This document shows positions 1 through 8,309 of a stretch of 64,000 bases of DNA, in pieces. The translations under genes and the position numbers were made by a program. Numbering within the stretch: the first letter of the stretch is position 1; every line of letters begins with the position of its first letter. This DNA comes from Cohnella herbarum (GTDB lineage: Bacteria > Bacillota > Bacilli > Paenibacillales > Paenibacillaceae). Where the stretch lies: the NCBI RefSeq assembly GCF_012849095.1, contig NZ_CP051680.1:1302001-1366000 (forward strand), read 5' to 3'. The notes beneath the pieces are model-generated. The model did not search any database, was not told the origin of the DNA, and saw only the letters and a program-made list of their open reading frames with translations.

Positions 1-1
1 T

Positions 2-445
2 CGGGTGGAAGCGAACTTACCTGAGGAACGGCGTAAGATGTTGAAAAAGCTGTATAGCAACGAAACCGCTTTTGTCGGAAAACGAATTCTCTTGGTAGAA
101 GACGACATGCGTAATATCTTCGCATTATCCAATGTATTGAGCGCTTATAACTTGGACGTTACTTTTGCTGAAAACGGTAAAGAATCATTAGAGATTCTGC
201 GGCAAGATCAAAGTTTCGATTTGATCCTGATGGACATTATGATGCCGGAGATGGACGGGTACCAAACGATGAAGGAGATTCGGGCGATGCCCCATTTCGA
301 GAAACTTCCGATTATCGCATTAACGGCCAAAGCAATGAAAGAGGATCGCCAGAAGTGTCTGGATGCTGGAGCGTCCGATTATATTAGTAAACCGATCGAT
401 ACCGTGAAATTGCTATCTTTGTTGAAGGTATGGTTGTACGCGTAA
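2..445 (+). CDS. Hybrid sensor histidine kinase, C-terminal receiver domain (5' end outside the window)
   Basis: The reading frame is open from base 2, so the gene continues to the left of the window. What remains is a short linker and one complete response-regulator receiver domain. Visible motifs are the acidic pair in LVEDD, the phospho-acceptor Asp in LILMDIMMPEMDG, the Thr-Ala pair in IIALTAKAM and the conserved Lys in ISKPID. There is no output domain after it, which is typical of a receiver at the tail of a hybrid kinase. The stop lies 16 bases before the CheR start, so the two are probably co-transcribed. The kinase portion cannot be judged from here. Confidence 0.85.
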   Translation, partial: RVEANLPEERRKMLKKLYSNETAFVGKRILLVEDDMRNIFALSNVLSAYNLDVTFAENGKESLEILRQDQSFDLILMDIMMPEMDGYQTMKEIRAMPHFEKLPIIALTAKAMKEDRQKCLDAGASDYISKPIDTVKLLSLLKVWLYA

Positions 446-461
446 GGAGGCCGTAGGAATT

Positions 462-1304
462 ATGAATGAATTGAAGACAATGGAAGAGGAGTACCGTGAA
501 AAAATTGAAGTGGAGCTACTGTTGGAAGCCATCTACCGAATGTATGGCTATGACTTTCGGAACTACGCCTATGATTCGATAAGGCGCCGAATTCGACATG
601 GAATGCGCAATATTGGAGTAAACAATATAGCTGCCCTTATCGAGCAGATCTTGCATAATTCGGATAAAATGCAGCTAATGCTTCCTAACTTGGTGGTGAA
701 TGTCACGGAAATGTTCCGTGATCCTTCCCTCTTCCTGGCTTTCCGGGAAAAGGTTGTGCCGTTTCTTCATACGTATCCCCATATCCGAATATGGCACGCA
801 GGTTGCTCAACAGGCGAAGAAGTGTTGTCCATGGCGATCCTTCTTCAAGAAGAAGGGCTTTACGATAAGGCGCGTATTTACGCCACCGATATTGATGAGA
901 ACGTGTTAGAAAAAGCCAAATCGGGAATCTTTCCTTTACAAAATATGAAGGCATACACGCAAAATTACATTCAATCCGGAGGAACGGGATTCTTTTCGGA
1001 TTACTATACCGTACATTACAATGCGGCACGCTTTAACCCCTCCTTGATGAAAAATATCGTGTTTGCTCGGCATAATTTAGTGACCGATCAGTCATTTAAT
1101 GAGTTTAACGTCATTTTCTGCCGGAATGTGATGATTTATTTCGATAAGAACTTGCAGAACCGAGTCCATCGTTTATTTCATGAAAGTTTGAGCATGTTTG
1201 GCTTTCTAGCATTAGGCGACCGGGAGTCCATCCAATTCAGCGGATATGAGGATTGTTACGAATCGATCGATATTAAAGAAAAGCTATATCGGAAAGAGAA
1301 ATAA
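462..1304 (+). CDS. CheR-type protein-glutamate O-methyltransferase
   Basis: SAM-dependent methyltransferase of the CheR family, 280 residues, the usual length. The N-terminal helical CheR domain covers about residues 1-80. The methyltransferase domain follows, with the SAM-binding motif HAGCSTGEEVLSMAI near residue 113, an acidic ATDIDE strand end near 140, and the CheR signature VIFCRNVMIYFDK near 219. An AAGGAGG site lies 10-16 bases before the ATG. It sits between a hybrid kinase and a receiver-kinase protein rather than in a flagellar/chemotaxis cluster. It may therefore methylate a sensory protein of a non-motility pathway; no CheB or receptor is visible in the window. Confidence 0.9.
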   Translation: MNELKTMEEEYREKIEVELLLEAIYRMYGYDFRNYAYDSIRRRIRHGMRNIGVNNIAALIEQILHNSDKMQLMLPNLVVNVTEMFRDPSLFLAFREKVVPFLHTYPHIRIWHAGCSTGEEVLSMAILLQEEGLYDKARIYATDIDENVLEKAKSGIFPLQNMKAYTQNYIQSGGTGFFSDYYTVHYNAARFNPSLMKNIVFARHNLVTDQSFNEFNVIFCRNVMIYFDKNLQNRVHRLFHESLSMFGFLALGDRESIQFSGYEDCYESIDIKEKLYRKEK

Positions 1305-1323
1305 TAGGAGGGGGGCGACGGCT

Positions 1324-2922
1324 ATGCAACGTGACTATCCCATTAATATTTTGTTAGTCGATGATCATCCCGAAAACTTGCTGGCCATTGAAGCAGTGCT
1401 GGAGAGCGAACCCTATCGATTGATACGCGCTTACTCCGGTCCCGAAGCTCTTCGTTGTTTGTTAAGGAATGAAATTGCAGTTATTTTACTCGATGTCCAG
1501 ATGCCGGGAATGGACGGCTTCGAAACGGCGCGTCATATTAAAGCTTACGACAATTCTAAAAGTATTCCGATCATTTTCATTACCGCGTCAAGCAATGAAT
1601 CCAAGCATTTTTCCGCCGGTTATTCTGCCGGGGCAATTGATTATATGGTCAAACCGTTTATCCCCTATGTGTTAAAATCCAAGATCCAAGGTTTCGTCCA
1701 GTTGTATGATGTACAAAAAACGTTAAAACAACAGTCTAACCAACTTGAGATCATTAACCGTGACTTGGTGCAAACAACCGAGCAATTGAGAAAGTCTGAA
1801 GCTCAAGCGCGCGTTATCATGGAAACATCCATCGATTCGATGATGATCTTTACTTCCAAAGGAACCATTTTACAAGCGAATCCTGCCGTAGAAGAAATGT
1901 TCGGATATTCCAGACAGGAATTGATTGGACAAGAGATCAAGCTATTACTTCCGACCTTAGGGAGCAATTATCAAGATTGGATCGGAACGGTAAGAGAAGT
2001 GACGCCTCACCGAAAAGATTTATCCACATTTCCGGCAGAAATTCAATTGGGCGAATCTAATGAAAACTCTTCCTTGCTCGCGTGTACAGTTCGAGATATT
2101 ACCGATCGGAAATTAAGAGAAGCGGAATTATTTCAAGCGAAAGAGATGGCGGAACAAGCTTCTAGAATCAAAACGGATTTTCTCGCGATCATGAGCCATG
2201 AGATTCGTACGCCATTAAATGGCGTAATCGGGATGATAGATATTTTGCTCGATTCCGGATTTACGGAGAAGCAACATGAGCTGGCTGAAGTGGTGATGAA
2301 TAGCGGGAACACTTTGTTGTCCATCATGAACAATGTGCTCGATTTCTCGAAGATGGAATCGGAGCGTCTTGAGCTGGAGGAAGAGTCATTTCTACTCACC
2401 GCGTGCGTGGAACAAGTCCGCGATATGTTTACTTCCCAGCTTCAGGAGAAACAGTTAGAGATGGTTTATGTAATAGATCCGGAACTGCCGCAATTCATTC
2501 GAGGAGATATTAACCGATTACAGCAAATTCTACTGAATCTAGTCGGTAATGCGATCAAATTCACGGATGAGGGAGGCGTGTATCTTGTCGTTAGCAAGAT
2601 CGGAGAGACGCAGAACTCTGTTTTGATCGAATTTACGATTAAAGATACAGGAATCGGAGTTCCCTCTGATATCGTAGGACGGCTGTTTCAACCCTTTTCA
2701 CAAGCGGATGCTTCGATAAACCGTAAATACGGGGGGACGGGATTAGGGCTCGCCATCTGTAATACGCTAGTGAACCTTATGGGCGGTAGCTTACGAATGG
2801 ATTCGACGGCCGATGAGGCAGGTGCAACATTTGTGTTTACGGTGAATCTGAAACCATGTACCAGCTCCGGATCGGAATATTCATCCGCACTTGCCAAAAG
2901 CTATGCTGCCCAACTGAATTGA
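1324..2922 (+). CDS. Receiver-PAS-histidine kinase
   Basis: Reverse-architecture two-component protein of 532 residues. An N-terminal receiver (about 8-125) has LLVDDHPEN, phospho-acceptor Asp in VILLDVQMPGMDG and Lys in YMVKPF. A coiled linker (about 130-160) leads to a PAS domain (about 160-280). HisKA follows, with the phospho-accepting His in MSHEIRTPLNG near residue 292, then HATPase_c with N box LLNLVGNAIKF, G1 DTGIGVP and G2 GGTGLGLAI. The chosen ATG has AGGAGGGGGG 9-18 bases upstream; an earlier in-frame start would lie inside cheR. No transmembrane segment is seen, so it is probably cytosolic. It likely forms one signalling unit with the two genes before it. Confidence 0.88.
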   Translation: MQRDYPINILLVDDHPENLLAIEAVLESEPYRLIRAYSGPEALRCLLRNEIAVILLDVQMPGMDGFETARHIKAYDNSKSIPIIFITASSNESKHFSAGYSAGAIDYMVKPFIPYVLKSKIQGFVQLYDVQKTLKQQSNQLEIINRDLVQTTEQLRKSEAQARVIMETSIDSMMIFTSKGTILQANPAVEEMFGYSRQELIGQEIKLLLPTLGSNYQDWIGTVREVTPHRKDLSTFPAEIQLGESNENSSLLACTVRDITDRKLREAELFQAKEMAEQASRIKTDFLAIMSHEIRTPLNGVIGMIDILLDSGFTEKQHELAEVVMNSGNTLLSIMNNVLDFSKMESERLELEEESFLLTACVEQVRDMFTSQLQEKQLEMVYVIDPELPQFIRGDINRLQQILLNLVGNAIKFTDEGGVYLVVSKIGETQNSVLIEFTIKDTGIGVPSDIVGRLFQPFSQADASINRKYGGTGLGLAICNTLVNLMGGSLRMDSTADEAGATFVFTVNLKPCTSSGSEYSSALAKSYAAQLN

Positions 2923-3008
2923 CGTAAGGAGCGTAACCGTATAAAATGAATTTGTTGCTCAGTAACTTAGTAATTTAGTAAATCAGTGAATGCAAAAGAG
3001 GGATAAAC

Positions 3009-3488
3009 ATGAAAATACCAACCACATTGAAACATAAACCCGTAATCGTGTCGGAAAACTACGAGCAGATCGACGGCAGAATCGCACGAAATACGGACGC
3101 TAAGGGGATTTCTCTAGGACTCGCCCAATGGAACGACAGAGGGAAGATCGATATATCCGCCAAAGTATGGAGATACACGGGGGAAAAATGGTCCAGACAA
3201 TCGGAGGAGTTGCCGCTTCATCGCGTTCTAGATTTATCCATTCTGATCTGCAGGACCATTGAACATTTTCAAGACGCTTATCGGTACGATAATTTATACG
3301 ATCCCGAGAAACCCGTCATCGACAGGATCGGTCTACAAGGGGATGCGATGACCGTCGAAGTGTGCACGGACAACGAACACATTCGCGAAGACATTAAGCT
3401 GTTTAACCAGGCGCTAAGCGATGATGGCGAGATGATCGGTGAAAGACTGCGTACATTATCCAGAATATTAAAGGAAATGGGTTATTAA
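3009..3488 (+). CDS. Conserved hypothetical protein, possibly DUF6530 family
   Basis: A 159-residue soluble acidic protein with no signal peptide or membrane segment. The sequence recalls small Firmicutes proteins of the DUF6530 type, with N-terminal KPVIVSENYEQIDG, a central ISAKVWRYTGEKWSRQSEE and a helical C terminus ending in LRTLSRILKEMGY. This match is from memory and is not certain. An AAGAGGG site precedes the ATG. The gap of 86 bases to the kinase suggests it could be read from the same transcript. No catalytic motif was recognised. Confidence 0.6.
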   Translation: MKIPTTLKHKPVIVSENYEQIDGRIARNTDAKGISLGLAQWNDRGKIDISAKVWRYTGEKWSRQSEELPLHRVLDLSILICRTIEHFQDAYRYDNLYDPEKPVIDRIGLQGDAMTVEVCTDNEHIREDIKLFNQALSDDGEMIGERLRTLSRILKEMGY

Positions 3489-3550
3489 TAAGGAAGTTAG
3501 CCGCGGCGATCGGTCATCGGATCGCTATCTATAAACACGAGTCGCGATGT

Positions 3551-4134
3551 TTACTCATAACGAAGCCCATTCGAGAGTTCATCCAATCGCTTCCAATCTA
3601 ATACGACTAATGTTTTCTTAACTTTTGATTAGAGATGCGATCTCGTAATAATCCGAGGTCGCTATTTCTTTTCCGAAATCGTTCTTAAGTCGTGTCGTTA
3701 ACAAATAACTCGCCAATCTTTCTTCCACGGAAGAAAGCAAGTTGATTCTTGATGCGATGAAACAATAGTTTATTCAAAAAAACAGGATCCTTCATGAGTT
3801 CCGTTTCAACGATGCGCTTGTCAATGAATAAGAACGTCGAGGGTTGAACGGCTTCCACTTGAGATTGCACAACGACTTTTTGCCAGAATTCGATATCGCC
3901 AAAAATAGATAACGGATAACAAAAACGCAAAAGTAACGTTTTTCCCGTAATCACGCTGGATGATACCTTCGTGCGGCCTTCGACCTGAAAATACAGCCCG
4001 TCCAATTCATCGCCTTCTGTTAGTACCCGTTCATTTCGCTCGTAAGCGCGAATCTGAATAGGAAGCGATTCCGGGCGCGAGAAAAATTGATCAAGGTGGA
4101 ACATGGAGAAATAGCGATGTAAACTGTTCGACAA
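3551..4134 (-). pseudogene. Crp/Fnr (YeiL-like) regulator broken by a frameshift and loss of the HTH
   Basis: The intact frame (stop at 3685) gives 149 residues of cyclic-nucleotide-binding fold with PLSIFGDIEFW. Family members are about 220 residues and carry a C-terminal winged helix. Removing one base near 3732-3736 switches into a frame reading SSVEERLASYLL and then DYYEIASLI, the expected helix before the HTH. That stops at 3618. A third frame then reads KKTLVVLDWKRLDELS to a stop at 3551, resembling the family C-terminus. The roughly 30 HTH residues between these blocks are missing. The gene therefore has at least one frameshift and an internal deletion, and probably no DNA-binding ability. 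Confidence 0.7.
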
Positions 4135-4231
4135 TGAGTTTCATAGATGCGTATTTTGCTCCTTTTTGGACATCTGTCCTTTTTATCATACAAGAAATTG
4201 ATATGATAAGAAAAACGAAGGAGGCAAATAA

Positions 4232-4528
4232 GTGAAAATTGTATTTGATTTGGACGGGACGATTTGTTTTAAAGGTAAGCCGTTAACTAAAATGATGATA
4301 AACGCTTTAGATCGTCTTGCCGAGGAAGGGTTTGAAATTATTTTCGCCTCCGCTAGACCTATTCGCGATTTGTTGCCGGTCATACCGCTTCATATGCATC
4401 ATTACCCTATGGTTGGTGGAAACGGGGCATTCGTTGCAACCGGCGGGAACATCGTCTCGACTATAGATTTCGAACGATCGACAGCAGATGCTTTCATTCA
4501 GTTAATACGGACATTCAAAGCGGACTAA
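4232..4528 (+). pseudogene. HAD-superfamily hydrolase, C-terminally truncated
   Basis: The N-terminal 98 residues of a Cof/IIB-type HAD phosphatase. Motif I is intact as VFDLDGTI with the nucleophile Asp, followed by the motif II-like IIFASARPIRDLL and GGNGAFV. The family normally runs to about 240-270 residues with a cap domain and the GDxxND motif, and both are absent. It starts at a GTG with AAGGAGG 9 bases upstream. It lies divergent to the decayed Crp/Fnr gene, which supports local decay. A short stable fragment is possible, but catalysis without motifs III and IV is unlikely. Confidence 0.7.
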
Positions 4529-4573
4529 GCATGTCGTCAGAAAAATAATGGAGATGTTGATGGTGGAAAAAAT

Positions 4574-4605
4574 ATAAGCCCAACCAAAGCTGGAAGCTGG
4601 GCTTT
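4574..4605 (+). terminator. Weak hairpin after the HAD fragment
   Basis: The arms AAGCCCA (4576-4582) and TGGGCTT (4598-4604) can pair around a 15-base loop. The downstream T content is low, so termination would be weak. Confidence 0.4.
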
Positions 4606-4924
4606 ATAGAATCGATTCATCAAATGGTTTATTGCAGACACACACCTTTTACTTATTGCTAAGTCTTATTCACAAAACCCGTATTTTATACATATGTCAC
4701 ATAAGAACCAATGACAAGGTATTTGATTGTAATTTTTTTTTTTGAAGCAACAATAATTATTAACTTACTCTTTCTCTTCTAAAAGACTTAAGTCGCCTCG
4801 ACTTCCGTATAGAGGAACGGGGCGTTCCCTTGCGGTTTCACGCTCCGTTTTCGGAAACGGGGTTGTTGAAGAAATCGCATTTTGCCAGGGCGTAAATGCT
4901 AAATGCCTCGCCGAAATAAGGCAA

Positions 4925-4968
4925 GGGCTATCCCCAAAGCAGTTAATTTAACCGCTTTAAGGATAACC
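4925..4968 (-). terminator. Terminator of the SLH/InlB-repeat gene
   Basis: A long imperfect inverted repeat lies just after the stop at 4977. On the minus strand GGGTTATCC...AAAGC pairs with GCTTT..GGATAGCCC across an AT-rich loop. Confidence 0.6.
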
Positions 4969-4976
4969 CTTTTACT

Positions 4977-7900
4977 TTACTTGCTCTTTTGAGCCAGCAT
5001 GTTCAGCAGAACAGTTACGGCCTCAGCTCTTGTTGCATGGTCTCCAGGGGCAAATTGGTTGTCGCCTTTCCCTTGCACGATACTTGCTTGCTTTACATAA
5101 GCAACCGCAGCTTTTGCCCACATTGGAATGTCCTTGTCGTCTGCGAAGCTAGTAGTTGTGGCATTCGCTTCGCTATATTTACCCAAAGCACGCGCAATCA
5201 TCGCTGCCATCTCTGCACGTGTAATCTCCCCAGCTGGACGGAAAGTACCGTCCTCATAGCCATTAATAATGCCTGTTTGTACCGCTTGTGCGACCTCTTT
5301 CTGCGCCCAGCTTCCGATCTTCGCTGTATCTGTGAACGTCAGAGCCGCTCCCGCTCTTTCCGTCTTCAAAGCATTCATCAGCATGACGGCAAATTCCGCA
5401 CGAGTCACGGTTTTGTCCGGCTTAAACGTGCCGTCCTGATATCCAGTGACGATTCCGCTGCTTACCGCTTGCTTGATGCTTGCCTTCGCCCAGTGTTCGG
5501 ATAAATCGCTAAAGTTAATCGTTGGTTCTGGCTCACTTGTTGCTTGCCCTACAACCATTACCGCAAATTTTGTGAAGTGGGTAACTTCTGCGGTAATCTG
5601 ATTACCCCTAACAACTCCGCCAACTTCTACCCATTTCTTCTGCACTTCATCATAATAGAACACGACTACTCTTTTATTACCGCTCAATTTTGTCGGATCA
5701 AACTTAAAAGTCAGTGATACCGGTTTACTGAAGTTCTCTGAGAAATTTTTTAGAATCTCGATGATCGGACTAGCCAGAACGTCTTCATCCGTTAGAAGAT
5801 CTTGAGTTCCAGTAAGTTGTTTAATAGTTAATTTCAGTTCTTTGTCCGTTGCATTTGCCGGAATATCTATTGTGATTGCATTTCCCAAACTAACCTCACC
5901 CGTTTTGCCTGCGGGAAGCGATAATTCACCATTCTCTGAGATTACTTTGCTGTCATCTGGTGGTGTTGGGATGCCACCGCTACCGCCACCAGAGTTGGCC
6001 GTCCACTGCGCGTACAGCGTCACGTTCGCCGCTGCCATGGTGAAAGTAGCGCCAGCCACATAGCTTGTGCCACTTCCGTTAGCCGCCGTGTTCCAACCTG
6101 CGAAGGTGTTGCCCGTCTTCACCAAGCTTCCCGTGTTACCTAATACGGTTACCGTTGCATTTTGCTCGTACGGATTGCTATCCGTTGGCACGGTTCCTCC
6201 CGTGCTGCCATTTCCGTTATACGTTACGGTGTTTGTCGGGTTGACCGTCCACTGCGCGTACAGCGTCACGTTCGCCGCTCCCATGCCGAACGTTGCATTT
6301 GCCGCATAGGGTGTTCCTGTTCCGTTGGCCGCCGTGTTCCAACCTGCGAAGGTGCTGCCCGTCTTCACCAAGCTTCCCGTGTTTCCTAATACGGTTACCG
6401 TTGCATTTTGCTCGTACGGATTGCTATCCGTTGGCACGGTTCCTCCCGTGCTGCCATTGCCGTTATACGTTACGGTGTATGTCGGGTTGACCGTCCACTG
6501 CGCGTACAGCGTCACGTTCGCCGCTGCCATGGTGAAAGTAGCGCCCGCCACATAGCTTGTGCCACTTCCGTTGGCCGCCGTGTTCCAACCTGCGAAGGTG
6601 TTGCCCGTCTTCACCAAGCTTCCCGTGTTTCCTAATACGGTTACCGTTGCATTTTGCTCGTACGGATTGCTATCCGTTGGCACGGTTCCTCCCGTACTGC
6701 CATTGCCGTTATACGTTACGGTGTATGTCGGGTTGACCGTCCACTGCGCGTACAGCGTCACGTTCGCCGCTCCCATGCCGAACGTTGCATTTGCCGCATA
6801 GGGTGTTCCTGTTCCGTTGGCCGCCGTGTTCCAACCTGCGAAGGTGCTGCCCGTCTTCACCAAGCTTCCCGTGTTTCCTAATACGGTTACTGTTGCATTT
6901 TGCTCGTACGGATTGCTATCCGTTGGCACGGTTCCTCCCGTACTGCCATTGCCGTTATACGTTACGGTGTATGTCGGGTTGGCCTTCCACTGCGCGTACA
7001 GCGTCACGTTCGCCGCTCCCATGCCGAATGTTGCATTTGCCACATAGGGTGTTCCTGTTCCGTTGGCTGCCGTGTTCCAACCTGCGAAGGTGTTGCCCGT
7101 CTTCACCAAACTTCCCGTGTTTCCTAATACGGTTACCGTTGCATTTTGCGCGTACGGATTGCTATCCGTTGGCATGGTTCCTCCCGTACTGCCATTACCG
7201 TTATAAGTAATCTTGTACATATCAATATTTTGAAATATGTCTCCTCTGTTACCCACCACGATAAACGTGCCGTTGCCGTAAGTGACGCCATTAAGAGACC
7301 CGCTACCCCCATAGATTTTCGTCCAATTCACTAAGTCGCTGGAGGTATAGATAGAATTAACGGGTCCCACCCCCACATACGTACCATTTCCGTAGGAGAC
7401 ACTCAGAAGGACACCAGAATTTATCATCTCACATTCCGCGCAGATAATGCCCGACGTGGTGATCTTACTCCAGCTCACTCCGTCAACGGAGGTCAGTATC
7501 GTTTTTCCGTCTCGTGCCCAGGACACAAACTTACCATTTAGGTATTTGACGCCTTTAAGATCTGCCGCAATGCCCGAATTTTGGCTCGACCAGCTCACTC
7601 CGTCACTGGAGGTCAGTATCGTTCCATATTGCCCCACCGCCACAAACTTTCCGTTGCCGTAGGTGACGCCCGTAAGTATTGACGTGGTGTTTACATTGCG
7701 ATCCGTCCATAAGTCCGGCGTCTCACTAGTCGTAGAGGTGTATATGGCTCCTACTCTATTAACAACAATTTTGCTCCCCACTGCCACATACAGGCCTTTG
7801 CCGTAGCTAACGCCCCAAAGTTGTACATAAGTACCTATGGTATAACCAGTTTTCCAGTTCACTCCATCACTAGAGGACGATGCATCTCCAGCTCTACTCA

Positions 7901-8183
7901 CAACCACAAACTTGCCATTATCGCAACTGATACTAGAAAGATTGAATGTAGTTGCCGGTTTGTAAGTCGTCCAACTTGTTCCGTCACTCGAGGTTAAGAT
8001 GGCTCCCTCATCAGTCACCGCCATAAACTTGCCGTTGCCGTAGCAGACGGCCTGATTACTGGTAACAAGGTTATCAGGTTTCCGATTAACCCAATGATCA
8101 GTAGAAGCAGCACTAGCAAAAGTAGGGATCATCCCAAATAGAATAATTAATGCCATTAATAAAGCAATCCAACGTTTGTTCAT
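4977..8183 (-). CDS. Secreted S-layer-anchored protein: propeller-like repeats, five InlB B-repeats, ZU5-like domain, three SLH domains
   Basis: A cell-wall surface protein of about 1068 residues. A signal peptide (KRWIALLMALIILF, cleavage after ASA) is followed by about 300 residues of YCF48/BNR-like propeller repeats (ILTSSDGVSW, YGNGKFVAVG). Next come five nearly identical 82-residue InlB/Flg_new repeats (VTYNGNGSTGG ... VTLYAQW), then a ZU5-like segment ending HFTKFAVMVV. Three SLH domains (HWAKASIKQAV, SWAQKEVAQAV, MWAKAAVAYVK) would bind pyruvylated wall polymer. The ATG at 8183 is preferred because AAAGGTGAG precedes it; an in-frame GTG at 8198 overlaps that site. The upstream MalT-like gene is co-oriented but ends in a terminator. 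It is likely an adhesin. Confidence 0.9.
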   Translation of the reverse strand: MNKRWIALLMALIILFGMIPTFASAASTDHWVNRKPDNLVTSNQAVCYGNGKFMAVTDEGAILTSSDGTSWTTYKPATTFNLSSISCDNGKFVVVSRAGDASSSSDGVNWKTGYTIGTYVQLWGVSYGKGLYVAVGSKIVVNRVGAIYTSTTSETPDLWTDRNVNTTSILTGVTYGNGKFVAVGQYGTILTSSDGVSWSSQNSGIAADLKGVKYLNGKFVSWARDGKTILTSVDGVSWSKITTSGIICAECEMINSGVLLSVSYGNGTYVGVGPVNSIYTSSDLVNWTKIYGGSGSLNGVTYGNGTFIVVGNRGDIFQNIDMYKITYNGNGSTGGTMPTDSNPYAQNATVTVLGNTGSLVKTGNTFAGWNTAANGTGTPYVANATFGMGAANVTLYAQWKANPTYTVTYNGNGSTGGTVPTDSNPYEQNATVTVLGNTGSLVKTGSTFAGWNTAANGTGTPYAANATFGMGAANVTLYAQWTVNPTYTVTYNGNGSTGGTVPTDSNPYEQNATVTVLGNTGSLVKTGNTFAGWNTAANGSGTSYVAGATFTMAAANVTLYAQWTVNPTYTVTYNGNGSTGGTVPTDSNPYEQNATVTVLGNTGSLVKTGSTFAGWNTAANGTGTPYAANATFGMGAANVTLYAQWTVNPTNTVTYNGNGSTGGTVPTDSNPYEQNATVTVLGNTGSLVKTGNTFAGWNTAANGSGTSYVAGATFTMAAANVTLYAQWTANSGGGSGGIPTPPDDSKVISENGELSLPAGKTGEVSLGNAITIDIPANATDKELKLTIKQLTGTQDLLTDEDVLASPIIEILKNFSENFSKPVSLTFKFDPTKLSGNKRVVVFYYDEVQKKWVEVGGVVRGNQITAEVTHFTKFAVMVVGQATSEPEPTINFSDLSEHWAKASIKQAVSSGIVTGYQDGTFKPDKTVTRAEFAVMLMNALKTERAGAALTFTDTAKIGSWAQKEVAQAVQTGIINGYEDGTFRPAGEITRAEMAAMIARALGKYSEANATTTSFADDKDIPMWAKAAVAYVKQASIVQGKGDNQFAPGDHATRAEAVTVLLNMLAQKSK
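5997..7213 (-). repeat. Five 246-bp tandem repeats encoding InlB B-repeats
   Basis: Direct repeats of 246 bp (82 codons) lie inside the SLH gene and are nearly identical at the DNA level. For example, the segments starting near 6162, 6408, 6654 and 6900 recur almost base for base. The first-translated unit (near 7000-7210) and the last (near 6000-6240) diverge most. The near identity implies recent duplication or gene conversion. Confidence 0.93.
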
Positions 8184-8250
8184 AATGGTTTCACTCACCT
8201 TTGTCTAGATTCGAATATTCTCCTCTACTATAAAATAAAATAAACAAAAT

Positions 8251-8279
8251 AAAACCTACCCGCCAGGGGTAGGTTTTTT
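8251..8279 (-). terminator. Bidirectional-looking terminator after the MalT-like gene
   Basis: The stem AAACCTACCC / GGGTAGGTTT is closed by a short loop. It is T-rich on both sides, with TTTTATTTTGTTT on the minus strand. It separates the regulator gene from the SLH gene. Confidence 0.85.
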
Positions 8280-8309
8280 AAAAACAGGATAGGGATTTTA
8301 ACCAAGTCT

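Larger units (their letters stand above)
4529..4976. other. Non-coding gap between the HAD fragment and the SLH protein
   Basis: No convincing gene was seen. It holds a weak hairpin after the HAD fragment (4574-4605) and the terminator of the SLH gene (4925-4968). An AT-rich stretch around 4660-4790 separates them. The GC-rich stretch 4800-4920 has no open frame of note and may be insertion-sequence debris, but no transposase motif was found. Confidence 0.5.

Noticed and set aside
4800..4920. Insertion-sequence end upstream of the SLH terminator
   Set aside because: Suggestive composition only; no transposase frame or clear terminal repeat.
5997..7213. CRISPR-like regular spacing
   Set aside because: The unit is 246 bp of continuous coding sequence without short repeats and unique spacers.
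5842..7334. Repeated plus-strand ORFs across the InlB repeats
   Set aside because: Antisense shadows of the 246-bp coding repeats.
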